64,000 bases of DNA from Macrothele yani (lineage: Eukaryota > Arthropoda > Arachnida > Araneae > Macrothelidae), in assembly GCA_039090855.1 (NCBI GenBank), contig CM076996.1:45660469-45724468 (forward strand), written 5' to 3'. The notes under the pieces were generated by a model. The model was given only the letters and a program-made list of their open reading frames with translations, made no database searches and was not told the DNA's origin. Positions within the stretch are counted from its first letter, which is position 1; every line of letters starts with the position of its first letter. The position numbers and the translations under genes are program-made. Positions 44,480 through 53,553 of the stretch are shown in pieces.

Positions 44480-45106
44480 ATTTGCTTCATGCTCAGGAAT
44501 TAGTACATTCCGTGCTTCTGATGTGGGTCCTCTACCGACTGGAAATCTCCCGAATCCTGAATACCCTCCTTCAGATGAAGAAGTACTTGGAAGAGGAGGA
44601 TAAGGACTGCAGCATGCAGGAGGATAAGGACTGCAGCATGCAGGAGGATAAGGACTGCGGCATGCAGGAGGATAAGGACTGCGGCATGTAGGAGGATAAG
44701 GTCTGCAGCATTCAGGAGGATAAGGACTGCAGGATGCAGAAGGATAAGGACTGCAGGATGCAGAAGGATAAGGACTGCAGCATTCAGGAGGATAAGGACT
44801 GCAGCATTCAGGAGGATAAGGACTGCAGCATTCAGGAGGATAAGGACTGCAGCATTCAGGAGGATAAGGACTGCAGTATGCAGGCGGATAAGGACTGAAG
44901 TGTGCAGGAGGAGGTGGCATCATCGGAGTTTGTCTTCCATAATATTGAGGGGGAATGTATGAGGACGTCGACGGAAAAGCCAATGCTTCCATCGATTCAT
45001 ATCCGTTCCTGTCCTCGTTTGTCTCAAACACCAGCTTCCGTTTCTTGGCCCCTTTAGAAACTGTCAGTTCTCGGGGTTGTAGCTTGCGGGAGTTGTAGTA
45101 GGAATC
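44480..45106 (-). CDS. Host exon with Cys-Pro-Tyr-rich repeats, duplicate copy 2
   Basis: Acceptor GTACTTTCCAG at 45107 and a consensus donor AAT|GTAAGT at 44479 (minus strand) enclose 209 codons, phase 0-0. It begins DSYYNSRKLQPRELTVSKGA, contains a KKRK basic patch, then RNGYESMEALAFPSTSSYIP. A run of more than a dozen octad repeats of the type SPYPPECC/SPYPPACC follows, and then LPSTSSSEGGYSGFGRFPVG. The repeats resemble structural or extracellular low-complexity proteins (cuticle, eggshell or adhesive type), but this is inference; no signal peptide is visible in this exon. The first 60 codons match 36073-36252. The open frame without stops across a 24-bp repeat supports real coding. Confidence 0.6.
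44594..44905. repeat. 24-bp coding minisatellite
   Basis: About thirteen tandem units of AGGAGGATAAGGACTGCAGC plus four variable bases (plus-strand view) encode the SPYPPECC-type octads on the minus strand. Units differ mainly at the Glu/Ala/Ser codon. The period keeps the frame. Confidence 0.9.
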
Positions 45107-45252
45107 CTGGAAAGTACAAGAAAAATTACATTGAATTCTCAGGTGTAATGAGCACGTCCTTTGAATCCTTTTCGTCATGAAAAAATACTTCAAAGCAGAT
45201 TTCTAGAAAACCAAAATACCAATGACAAATCTGACGTGTATTGTAATTTATT

Positions 45253-45330
45253 AATATTTAGTTTCTTTCTTTACGTAAATTTAGAGTTCATTTCTCTTTA
45301 AGCGTTTCAACTTTAATGTTATATCTTGAC
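45253..45330. repeat. Dispersed repeat, copy 3
   Basis: Matches 7761-7850 and 26789-26880 (TTTCTTTCTTTACGTAAATT, GAGTTCATTTCTCTTTAAGC). Confidence 0.65.
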
Positions 45331-46069
45331 GTAGAACTACATCTTTCTCCGTGCTGGGTAGGGGGTAACCACGGGAGCATGGATACAAAGAAAACATGTC
45401 ACACCTTGAACGCTTATACAATTCTCAAAACTAATAATCGTAGAGTAACAAATCAAAAATCATAAATGTAATCATCATTGGATAGTTTTAAGAGTCCCAT
45501 TTATAACAAAACAATTTCAAATCTCCACCTCTTAACCCTTCGGTACAATGGCGTTAGAATTTAAGCTAAATTTCGCGGGATTTTGTTGCACTGCAAGCCG
45601 TTTTAAAGTTGATAACCAGTGAATAGATAACGATAACGATGACCTCAGCACCACATTCCGTAGCTGACCGTCAGAGTTAACAAACTAATATAATAAACCG
45701 AAATAAAGTGGATTTAAAATTTATTTATTTACTAGATAAAAAAAATTCGTTGTGAAAATTTAGACATGCCGCGAAAATCCAGGGAAAATTACTATAAGAA
45801 CTGACGAAAGTTGAAGAAACTGCTATTGGAGAACGACAGGAATCCGAAAAGAACCGCTAAGTTATCAACCGAAAGGTCACGGGAATCTAGGGAGCGTCAA
45901 AGTCCCCGCACCAGGATACGTTTCATCCTAGTTCGACTCTAGAGTGACAATCTACCACTTCAACTGCACAAATTGAGCCTGAACGGCAAGAACAGATGCA
46001 GATTTGCTGTCATCGATCCAAATTTTTACACCGAGCATGGAATACCAATGTACATCTCCAGTCTTCAGA
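45331..46069. other. Non-coding; possible piggyBac-like end
   Basis: TTAACCCTTCGGTACAATGG at 45532 has the form of a piggyBac end (TTAA, then CCCTT), but no partner end or transposase was found. A basic frame near 45810-45940 (DRNPKRTAKLSTERSRESRE) is suggestive of a DNA-binding peptide but is too short to assign. Confidence 0.25.
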
Positions 46070-46340
46070 ACTTTGCTGGTCTCCGCTTCCGTCTGGCATC
46101 AATGAGCTGCGGACAACACACTGCTGGACGACGCTTCGTCGTTTGGGCATCTGTGCACCACTTTTGATACGCACTCATTGCAGCGGCACGTGAACAACCC
46201 ACAAGCCTCGCCGTTTCCGAGATCGTAGTTCCGAGGCACCGAGCCATCACAATTTGTCCTTTATCAAACTCCGATAAATCGGAAGCTTTTCCCATTCTGA
46301 CTCCGAACACTCTACTAACCCAAAGCCGGTCCACGGGTTG

Positions 46341-46502
46341 TGTGACGTACCTGCCAGCAGGACGCACACGACATGAAGGCACATAGCAATCACAACAATC
46401 GTCCGCGTAGCTCAATTGGTAGAGTGACTTATTCCGGAATGAGGGGATCCGGGTTCGAATCCTGGCGTGGACAGAAATGACGGAGAAATTTACTTCGTTA
46501 TA
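46341..46502 (+). repeat. TRIM LTR 1 with tRNA-like 46401-46473
   Basis: The tRNA-like block is 73 nt. It has a 7-bp acceptor stem (GTCCGCG/CGTGGAC, one G-T), a D arm GCTC/GAGT, a T arm CCGGG-TTCGAAT-CCTGG and a final A. The A-box (TAGCTCAATTGG) and B-box (GGTTCGAATCC) are good. With canonical numbering the anticodon would be CCG after U33, but the 5-bp anticodon stem does not pair. A shifted stem CTTAT/ATGAG pairs with a 6-nt loop. A working tRNA is therefore unlikely; a Pol III promoter is plausible. Confidence 0.8.
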
Positions 46503-46766
46503 ATGGCGCCCGAACTATCCGGATGACCCGACCGTTCAAAATCTCGCATTGGTGTGATGTTATTTCCACACCGCGAGACAGGAAAAATCAGAGAATCCCT
46601 TCTATAGCGCTTCGAAAAATAAAAAGTGTGTGATGTTGCATTCCACATACCAGATTGACTGGGAGTTCTCAAGTGCACGTTCTACAGCGGATGGCTGCCT
46701 GCAACGATTCATGGTCACGGCTGACCCGTGGGCCATGTCCCCGGCCCTCTTTGGGGGGGGGAGGGA

Positions 46767-46928
46767 TGTGACGTACCTGCCAGCAGGACGCACACGACAT
46801 AAAGGCACATAGCAATCAGAATGAACGTCCGCGTAGCTCAATTGGTAGAGTGACTTATTCCGGAATGAGGGGATCCGGGTTCGAATCCTGGCGTGGACAG
46901 AAATGACGGAGAAATTTACTTCGTTATA
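46767..46928 (+). repeat. TRIM LTR 2 with tRNA-like 46827-46899
   Basis: Same 162-bp repeat. The tRNA-like block is identical to that of LTR 1. Confidence 0.85.
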
Positions 46929-47192
46929 ATGGCGCCCGAACTATCCGGATGACCCGACCGTTCAAAATCTCGCAATGGTGTGATTTTATTTCCACACCGC
47001 GAGATAGGAAAAATCAGAGAATCCCTTCTCCAGCGCTTCGAAAAATAAAAAGTGTGTGATGTTGCATTCCACACACCAGATTGACTGGGAGTTCTCAAGT
47101 GCACGTTATACAGCGGATGGCTGCCTGCAACGATTCATGGTCACGGTTGACCCGTGGGCCATGTCCCCGGCCCTCTTTGGGGGGTGGGGGGA

Positions 47193-47354
47193 TGTGACGT
47201 ACCTGCCAGCAGGACGCACACGACATAAAGGCACATAGCAATCAGAATGAACGTCCGCGTAGCTCAATTCGTAGAGTGACTTATTCCGGAATGAGGAGAT
47301 CCGGGTTCGAATCCTGGCGTGGACAGAAATGACGGAGAAACTTACTTCGTTATA
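47193..47354 (+). repeat. TRIM LTR 3 with tRNA-like 47253-47325
   Basis: Same 162-bp repeat with a D-loop change (AATTCGTAGAG) and GAGGAGATCC in place of GAGGGGATCC. Confidence 0.85.
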
Positions 47355-47616
47355 ATGGCGCCCGAACTATCCGGATGACCCGACCGTTCAAACTCTCGCA
47401 TTGGTGTGATGTTATTTCCACACCGCGAGATAGGAAAAATCAGAGAATCCCTTCTCCAGCGCTTCGAAAAATAAAAAGTGTGTGATGTTGCATTCCACAC
47501 AGCAGATTGACTGGGAGTTCTCAAGTGCACGTTCTACAGCGGATGGCTGCCTGCAACGATTCGTGGTCACGGCTGACCTGTGGGCCATGCCCCCGGCCCT
47601 CTTTGGGGGGGGGGGA

Positions 47617-47778
47617 TGTGACGTACCTGCCAGCAGGACGCACACGACATAAAGGCACATAGCAATCAGATTGAACGTCCGCGTAGCTCAATTGGTAGAG
47701 TGACTTATTCCGGAATGAGGGGATCCGGGTTCGAATCCTGGCGTGGACAGAGATGACGCAGAAATTTACTTCGTTATA
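47617..47778 (+). repeat. TRIM LTR 4 with tRNA-like 47677-47749
   Basis: Last LTR; its end at TTATA is followed by the family C leader, not by a primer-binding site. This marks the right edge of the array. Confidence 0.85.
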
Positions 47779-47888
47779 GTTATATATATACTGTTCTGTG
47801 AACTTTACTTGCGCCACCGTTCGGTCTCCACGGGCGTTCATTTCTCTAGCCTGGGGGTGGGCATAATGCAATGGCTCATCGGTGTACA

Positions 47889-47890
<2 letters not shown>

Positions 47891-47919
<29 letters not shown>
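47891..47919. repeat. (GT)n microsatellite
   Basis: About 14 GT units just outside the family C left TIR. Confidence 0.95.
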
Positions 47920-48298
47920 CACGCGATATATATTGTCTTTCTAATTCCATGAAACATAGAGAAAAAGAGCTATTTTTTCACCCTTCTAAGAGTTTTTCAA
48001 AATTTCCCAAAACGACTATTTGCTTTTAATAGTAGCCAACCATAACGTATAACTTTTGTGCACGGCTTATCTGCTTGCAAGTAATTCAATTAATGCTAAT
48101 AATTTTGCTCATGACTATTTCATATGAAAACAAAATCAATGAAGTTCAAAAATAATATTTCGCTTACCACATAAATTCAGAGTAAAGATATTTGAAAAGA
48201 TAATGGTTCCTTGGATACTAAAACAGGTGTTTTGTAAGGCAGTCCCTCACCAAACAATGTCTGGCCTGTCCATTCCTTATCTCCCCATAGAGATTCTA
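47920..48298. other. Non-coding
   Basis: Nothing recognised. Confidence 0.45.
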
Positions 48299-49516
48299 CA
48301 CTATCTACCAACAAGTAATTGGACACCTGTGATAGCAAAGGAAAACGAAATTTATTCACCTTGAATAGTTGGTGGAGCCTCCACGAGCGGCGATTACAGC
48401 TGCGACCCTCCGGGGCATACACTCAACCAGGCGTTGTACGACGGCTAGCGGTATTTTCTTCCACTCGGCTTGGAGAAGACAGGTCAGTTCCTTCACCGAT
48501 TTCGGACGGTGGGGGCACCCCTTAAGTCGACGCTCCAAGTCGTCCCAGAGGTGCTCGATAGGGTTAAGGTCCGGGCCCTGCGCAGGCCAGTCCATTCGAT
48601 TAACCCCATAGTCACCATACCTAACCATGGTGGACCTCGTAACATGACAGGAGGCATTGTCATCCTGAAAGTAAAATGGGTCCACCGCGTAAAACTGCAA
48701 CAACGTAGGAAGCGCATGGTCATCCAAAATAGTGCAGTAGGTCTCGGCGTTGAGTCTACCAGGAATTGCGACCAAGGGTCCTGTGCAATACTAGGAGAAA
48801 CATCCCGATAGCATAATTTCCACCCTCCGAACTTCACAGTTGGCACAATACATTCCGGCAGGAGGCGTTCCCCAGGCAGACGCCAAACCCAGACACTGCC
48901 ATCCGAACGGTAGAGGGTGAACCTTGATTCGTCGCTCCAGAGAACCGGTTTCCACTGTTCAACGGTCCACTATGGATGTTCTTTGCACCACGTTAGCCGA
49001 GCAGCGCTATTGGACTTGGTGATCAAAGGCTTGTGGGCGGCAGCACGTCCATGATAACCGAGCAGTTTTGCTTCCTTACGGATGGTATTCATCGAAAGAA
49101 CACTCCCGGATGCCTGTTGAAACTCCTCGCGGATGTGGCCCATCTATTCGGTGCGGTTCTTCCGAATTTCTCTGGCCAGCACCCGTCGGTCTCTAACTCC
49201 CAGTTTTGTGAGTCTGCCGGGTCGGGGCACATTCCGACAGTCACCTCTCATCTTCCACTTGCCAATCACGTAGGTCACTGTCGATTTTGGGTACTTCAAC
49301 TTGCTGGATATGTCACGTATGGATCAGCCATTTCTGTGATACCCGACGATTACACCTTTCTCGAAATCACAGATCTCCGAACTGCCTGGCATCTTGCATG
49401 CGACTGGTTGCGTTGTTGTTTCCCACACGATATTTAACGGCGGCGGCCGTGACGTGTATCAGGACCGCAGATATCGTCGATTACAGGGGTGTCCAATTAC
49501 TTGTTGGTAGATAGTG
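48299..49516 (-). mobile_element. Tc1-like element family B, copy 2, full length
   Basis: TIRs CACTATCTACCAACAAGTAA on both ends (48299 and, reversed, 49516), TA at 48297-48298 and 49517-49518. 1218 bp. The frame 48356-48775 (minus) carries FYFQDDNASCHVTRSTMVRY (second Asp), [20 protein letters not shown] (Glu) and the C-terminus [18 protein letters not shown]. One frameshift upstream, the 48493-48846 frame starts MPTVKFGGWKLCYRDVSPSI, and the first Asp block lies near 48925 (SDESRFTLYRSDGSVWVW in broken frame). The HTH half at 48960-49440 is degraded. It matches 11004-11808 over the shared part. Confidence 0.9.
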
Positions 49517-49518
49517 TA

Positions 49519-50629
49519 TATGAAGAAGTTTCCCTCTTCTTGGATCTCTTCTCCTGCCATAAAATGTAGAACAAGTAACCAGAAATGCACAGCTAATTGC
49601 TCACACAAATCACTAATTCGTCTCCAGTATTGCGAGGGTGGGGCTGCTGAAAACATACTTGACACTGTAAAAAAAAACAAAAAAAAACAGAACCACACTG
49701 AGATTTAAAAAAATACATGTTAAGGCGCAATTTTTAGCATAACATAGTTAAAAAGTTGTCCCATTAAACTACAATGAAATCCGCTTAATACGCTCCCGGT
49801 TAATACAATTTCCCGCTTAATATACATTTTTTATGTAGTCCTTAGAATTGAGAGGCTAATAAGTACAAATATACCCTATTTAATACGCTTCGAATCCCCC
49901 TTAATAAGACTTAGTTTTGTTGCATCATATAAATTTGAATTCGGGTGAATAGTAATATTATGCAAAAAATGGATCAGTCGCTTGTTACATGAGTCACTGG
50001 ATGTTTACTTTGATTAGACAGAAAACTCCCCTATTCCTCGCCGCCAGCTAAACAGGTTTGTCATGGGCTCAGCTTGTGGCTTTCAAGCTTCAGGTTTGGC
50101 TTTCCCGCTCATAAGGGTCCCTTTTCTGTGATGACGTTTTGTCGACGTCACTCATTCCTCTCCTGCGACCTCCTCCCCCCCCCCTCCCCCAACTTCCGCA
50201 GTTGAGTGAAGCCACAGTAGTGAGGTGCCACTGTTCAAGTAGGAAGGCCATTTAGTGAAGATAATGAATTTTGTAGTTAGGTATTGCTACTGTATTTTTT
50301 TTATTTCTGTTTTTAAACGTGTACTGTCCCGGCCGCCGGGACTCCTCCTCTCAATATGTCAGGTCAAGTCACGATAGTAACATTTGCGAGTTGGTGTTGT
50401 GGTGAAAATAATTGCTGACTACGTGCTATTTTTCTGTGTAGTGTTTATTCTTTTTAATATTGTGAGTTTATAAGTGTTCCGTCTGTCCACTTGTGAAGTA
50501 AGAGTTCCAACATTACGATAATTTCTGAGATACCACTTTTTCAAAATTTTCATCACTCGGTGGTTGCTCAGCTTCGTCGTTTATGACGTAATGTAATGAT
50601 TACCTTAACTCCTCCCACTTGTGTCTTTT
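49519..50629. other. Non-coding; possible Tigger-like end
   Basis: 49770-49930 has repeated GCTTAATACG/GCTTAATATA words after CAATGAAATCCGCTTAATAC. This is reminiscent of the ends of pogo/Tigger-type elements, but no partner or transposase was seen. A C-tract is at about 50176. No gene recognised. Confidence 0.3.
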
Positions 50630-50858
50630 TTTTTTTTTTTTTTTTTTTGATTGGAGGTTTAACGACCACCGTTAGCAACTCAATGGGCTATAAGCAGTCG
50701 CCCGCCCCTAATTTAGGGTCACTGGTTCCAGGGAAGGGAGAGAGCCAGTGCCGTAAGACAAACACAACATCCATGCCTCACCGGGATTCGAACCCGGACC
50801 CCTTACGGACGAATGATCAGAGGCCAGCGCCTTAGACCACTGCGCCGCTGGGGCGGCA
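50630..50858 (-). repeat. SINE copy
   Basis: T-run tail 50627-50649, a full body, the B-box complement GGGATTCGAACCC and the head complement ending GCTGGGGCGGC. Confidence 0.92.
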
Positions 50859-50969
50859 CACTTGCGTCTCCGTCTTGTGTCGTCTGCTTCGGCTTATCGT
50901 TGCTTCTGCATTGATTAATTAGTGGCAATATTACCGACGTTGGTCATCAATTTCAATTGTATATCAATC

Positions 50970-51973
50970 ATGTCACAAAAGCCTTGTGGATGTTGTTCAA
51001 TCACACTTATGGTGGATGATGGTGTACAGTGCTATGGAAGGTGTGGTGGTCTTTTACACTTCACGTGCTGCGCACTTACTGAAAGTACATATCAAAGAAT
51101 GTCAAGAGAGAAGCGTATGCGGCGGCAGTGCTATTGCTGTAGACGTGGAGTTCAGCGAGTTCCTGATAACACTACTCAGACAGGGAGATCCTCTGTTGCC
51201 GATTAGCGAACTGGAGCCAATTTGATTTTCCGAGTGGAAGTGATTGTGTTACTGAGAAGTTTATGGAATCCATTAACATGAAGTTGAACGCGATAACTGA
51301 TTTAAGGTCTGAAATTTCCGATTTAAAGAAGTCGGTGGAATTCTTCTCCTTAAAATATGATGATATTCTCGATAGATTGCATAAATCAAATTCAATGATA
51401 GAGGAATCTCGTAGAGAGGTTGTGTTGCTTGAGAAAAGAATAACAGCTCAGGAATCCGAAATTTTAAGACTGTCTCGGGGCCTGAATGACTTGGAACAGT
51501 ATACGCGCCATAAAAACTTAGAGATTCGTGGTATACCGGAGAATAATGACGAGACTGAAGATGGCCTAAGAGATATGGTACAGAATATTGCGGGTAAGTT
51601 GGGTTTTAGTGAATTTTCAAAAAGTGACATTGATATCGTACATAGATTGCGTGGTGGAGGATCACGTCCAACCACGCCATTGCTTGTACAATTTAAAACT
51701 AGGACAGTCAGGAACACTCTTCTTGGAAAGAGCAGAAAAACTTTAAAATTAACTGATGTTATTCCTGAATGTTCGGACAACACTGGGATTTATATAAATG
51801 AAAACCTCACGTCTTTTAACAGAGATCTCTTTTGGCATGCCCGCAGCTTTTCCAAGGAACATGGTATTAGGTTCTGTTGGTATAGAAACGGACGAATATT
51901 TTGTCGCAGAGCTGAGGGCCAGAATGTGGCAGTTATTAAGAGTAAGGTCGACTTGGACCCTGGTCGTATATAG
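50970..51973 (+). pseudogene. LINE ORF1 with zinc-finger and coiled coil, one frameshift
   Basis: ATG 50970 starts MSQKPCGCCSITLMVDDGVQ followed by CYGRCGGLLHFTCC, a PHD-like Cys/His cluster typical of ORF1 proteins in arthropod non-LTR elements. A single frameshift near 51206 passes to the second frame. From 51230 it reads on through MESINMKLNAITDLRSEISD, a heptad-rich coiled coil to about residue 80, then NLEIRGIPENNDETEDGLRD, DIDIVHRLRG, IYINENLTSFNRDLFWHARS and FCWYRNGRIFCRRAEG. It ends at TAG 51971-51973. These are the usual RNA-binding ORF1 motifs. ORF2 is absent: another transposon end begins at 52108. Nearly intact. Confidence 0.85.
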
Positions 51974-52107
51974 TGTTTATTTGTTCTGTAACTACTTCAA
52001 CTACACTTTATATATTGTAACTTTATGAATTGTATTCCGCATATGGTTTCCGTGAGTGATTTCTGTCACTTTCTTTTATTTATTTTTGTCACTTTCTTTT
52101 CCAAATA

Positions 52108-52770
52108 CCGGGTGCGCCATATAAAAGAGGCTCCGTGGCCAGACGTTGTTAGGCGGGTTAAAGTTGTTTGGCGGGTTAAAGTTGTTTCGCGGGTTTCTAA
52201 CTAAAACCACTTTGTTCCACTTCTAACCGGTTTCTGCGTGTACAGCTGCAAAGGAATTCTCCGGAGTGGTTAGTCACAGCCAGAGCAGTGTAGGTACGCG
52301 GTCATAAGTGTAAGTGAAGAGAGAACAAAGGCAACGAAGATGGTTTTAAGTACGGAACAGGGGATTTTTATTGTAGAACAGTATTTCAGAAATAACTCAT
52401 ACAAGGTTTTAAATGAGTTCTTTACAGAAAAATTACACATTGTGCAGCACCAGCGAAATCAGTGGTACAGAAGTTAGTGCGGAAATTCTGTAAAACCGGC
52501 ACGGTGTGCAACAGGAAAAGAAACAAACCCAAGACAATTCGTACTGAAGACAATATCAAGGATATGTGCACAATGATGTTACAAAACCCTTGGAAGTCGA
52601 TTCGCCGATTATTGTCTGCAACCGGAATATCTGCCACGTCATGCCGACGCATACTTAAAGTGGATTTGCATTTTCGGCTGTACAAAGTTATGGCGCTCCA
52701 AGAACTTAAAACTCCTGATTATGCAAAACGGATGCAATATTGTAAGTGGTTTTAGATCATCGTCAGCGGG
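52108..52770 (+). pseudogene. IS630-type transposase, N-terminal part
   Basis: It starts with CCGGGTGCGCCATATAAAAG after TA 52106-52107. ATG 52340 begins MVLSTEQGIFIVEQYFRNNS, a frameshift near 52440 follows, then SVVQKLVRKFCKTGTVCNRK, KSIRRLLSATGISATSCRRI and LQELKTPDYAKRMQYCKWF before a stop at 52753. Two HTH domains followed by the QYCRWF motif are the standard N-terminal half of this arthropod family. The DDE domain is absent and a word array begins at once. Confidence 0.8.
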
Positions 52771-52777
52771 GTGTACC

Positions 52778-52925
52778 GTCAAAATAACCCGGAATAAATA
52801 ACCCACTTCGTAATAACCCGGTCAAAACAACCCGGCGTCTAAATAACCCAGCGTGAAAAAAAACCGTTACAAAATAACCCTGCGTCATAATAACCCCAGG
52901 TCACAATTATTGTACGTCACGACTT
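52778..52925. repeat. AATAACCCGG word array
   Basis: At least eight imperfect copies of AATAACCC(G/A/T) separated by 5-10 variable bases (GTC, CACTTCGT, GGTC, GGCGTCTA, GCGT...). The spacing is irregular and no coding is seen. The style is the same as the GTCGACCAATCGTTA arrays at 56.7 and 58.9 kb. Confidence 0.8.
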
Positions 52926-52941
52926 AATAACCAGCATCAAA

Positions 52942-53165
52942 TACTATCTCATTGTGCTCTAACTTAGACGGTAGATGGATTTTGGAACGGGTAGGGGCCC
53001 GGGGTCAAGGCTCCCTCCGCCCCATACAAAATTTTCGTAAAATCAACAGTTTTCAGTTTAGAACCACCAAATTTGGTATACTATATCATGGTACTCTAAC
53101 TTAGACGGTAGATGGTTTCTGGAACGGATCGGGGCCAGGGGTCAAGGGGTCCCCCATACAAAATT
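52942..53165. repeat. Tandem duplication, ~137-bp period
   Basis: GCTCTAACTTAGACGGTAGA-type strings at about 52955 and 53092 are followed in both by GGAACGG, GGGGYC, GGGGTCAAGG and CCATACAAAATTT. Two copies, non-coding. Confidence 0.8.
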
Positions 53166-53553
53166 TCTGTATTAGGGCCGTCGTGCGCGTGCTGAATTTT
53201 AGTTGGCGTACGTATTCGATAATATTTGTTTACCTCCGTGTCCGTGTTGTTTTTGTAAATGAACGTTTAGTATTATAGTTTGTGCTGTGCTTTATAATTT
53301 GGGAACTTAAAAATATGAAAAATAAGTGCTTCATTTGTGATAAGACTTAAATTTTCTTTAGTAAAGGCTGATATTTCGGTTCACTTAATGTTTCCCAGGA
53401 ACCATTTTCAGTACTCTGTTAACAATAACAAACTCAAATTTGTACATTCTGTTGAATATATTAGTGACTATCGACAGAGCATTGAAAATCTAGCTCCTTC
53501 ACCGAGTTTAAATTTATGTGTATAAGGCCAATTACTTGTTTCCCACAGCATGT

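Larger units (their letters stand above)
46341..47778 (+). mobile_element. Tandem TRIM: four LTRs, three internal regions
   Basis: Four LTRs of 162 bp (starts 46341, 46767, 47193, 47617) alternate with internal regions of 264, 264 and 262 bp. Each LTR begins TGTGACGTACCTGCCAGCAG and ends TTACTTCGTTATA. One base later comes a primer-binding site TGGCGCCCGAAC, complementary to the 3' end of a tRNA-Lys-type primer. Each internal region ends in a G-rich polypurine tract directly before the next LTR. There is no gag or pol: this is a terminal-repeat retrotransposon in miniature. The flanks show a probable 4-bp duplication (GTTG before, GTTA after), judged against the uninterrupted family C leader at 36553. 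The array probably grew by LTR-LTR recombination. Confidence 0.85.
46070..47884 (-). pseudogene. Tc1-like element family C, copy 2, 5' part carrying a TRIM
   Basis: On the minus strand the 5' TIR starts at 47884 (CACCGATGAGCCATTGCATT, TA at 47885-47886). The leader aligns with 36553-36699 down to about 47779, is then interrupted by the LTR array 46341-47778, and resumes at 46340. The transposase begins at 46295 ([20 protein letters not shown], an HTH with [20 protein letters not shown]) and is cut off near 46070 after about 75 codons. The catalytic domain and 3' TIR are missing. Confidence 0.85.

Noticed and set aside
45770..45985. Helitron-type N-terminal frame
   Set aside because: A basic, Arg/Glu-rich frame exists, but no Rep or helicase motif or terminal hairpin was found.
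46504..46515. Endogenous retrovirus
   Set aside because: The primer site is shared by many LTR elements; no gag, pol or env sequence is present.
46490..47530. Three nearly identical 62-codon frames on the minus strand in the TRIM internal regions
   Set aside because: They repeat only because the DNA repeats; they overlap the primer-binding site, have no domain and no upstream signals, and do not look like gag.
46401..47749. Four functional tRNA genes
   Set aside because: The anticodon stem does not pair in the canonical register and the blocks lie at a fixed offset in LTRs, so they are annotated as tRNA-like parts of a retroelement.
46341..47778. CRISPR array or ordinary satellite
   Set aside because: The 426-bp periodic unit has LTR, primer site and polypurine tract in the right order, and the DNA is eukaryotic.
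53280..53525. THAP-like zinc-finger remnant (CFIC...ISVHLMFPRN)
   Set aside because: The Cys pair and a VHLMFP-like string are suggestive, but a stop intervenes and the second Cys-His pair is not seen.
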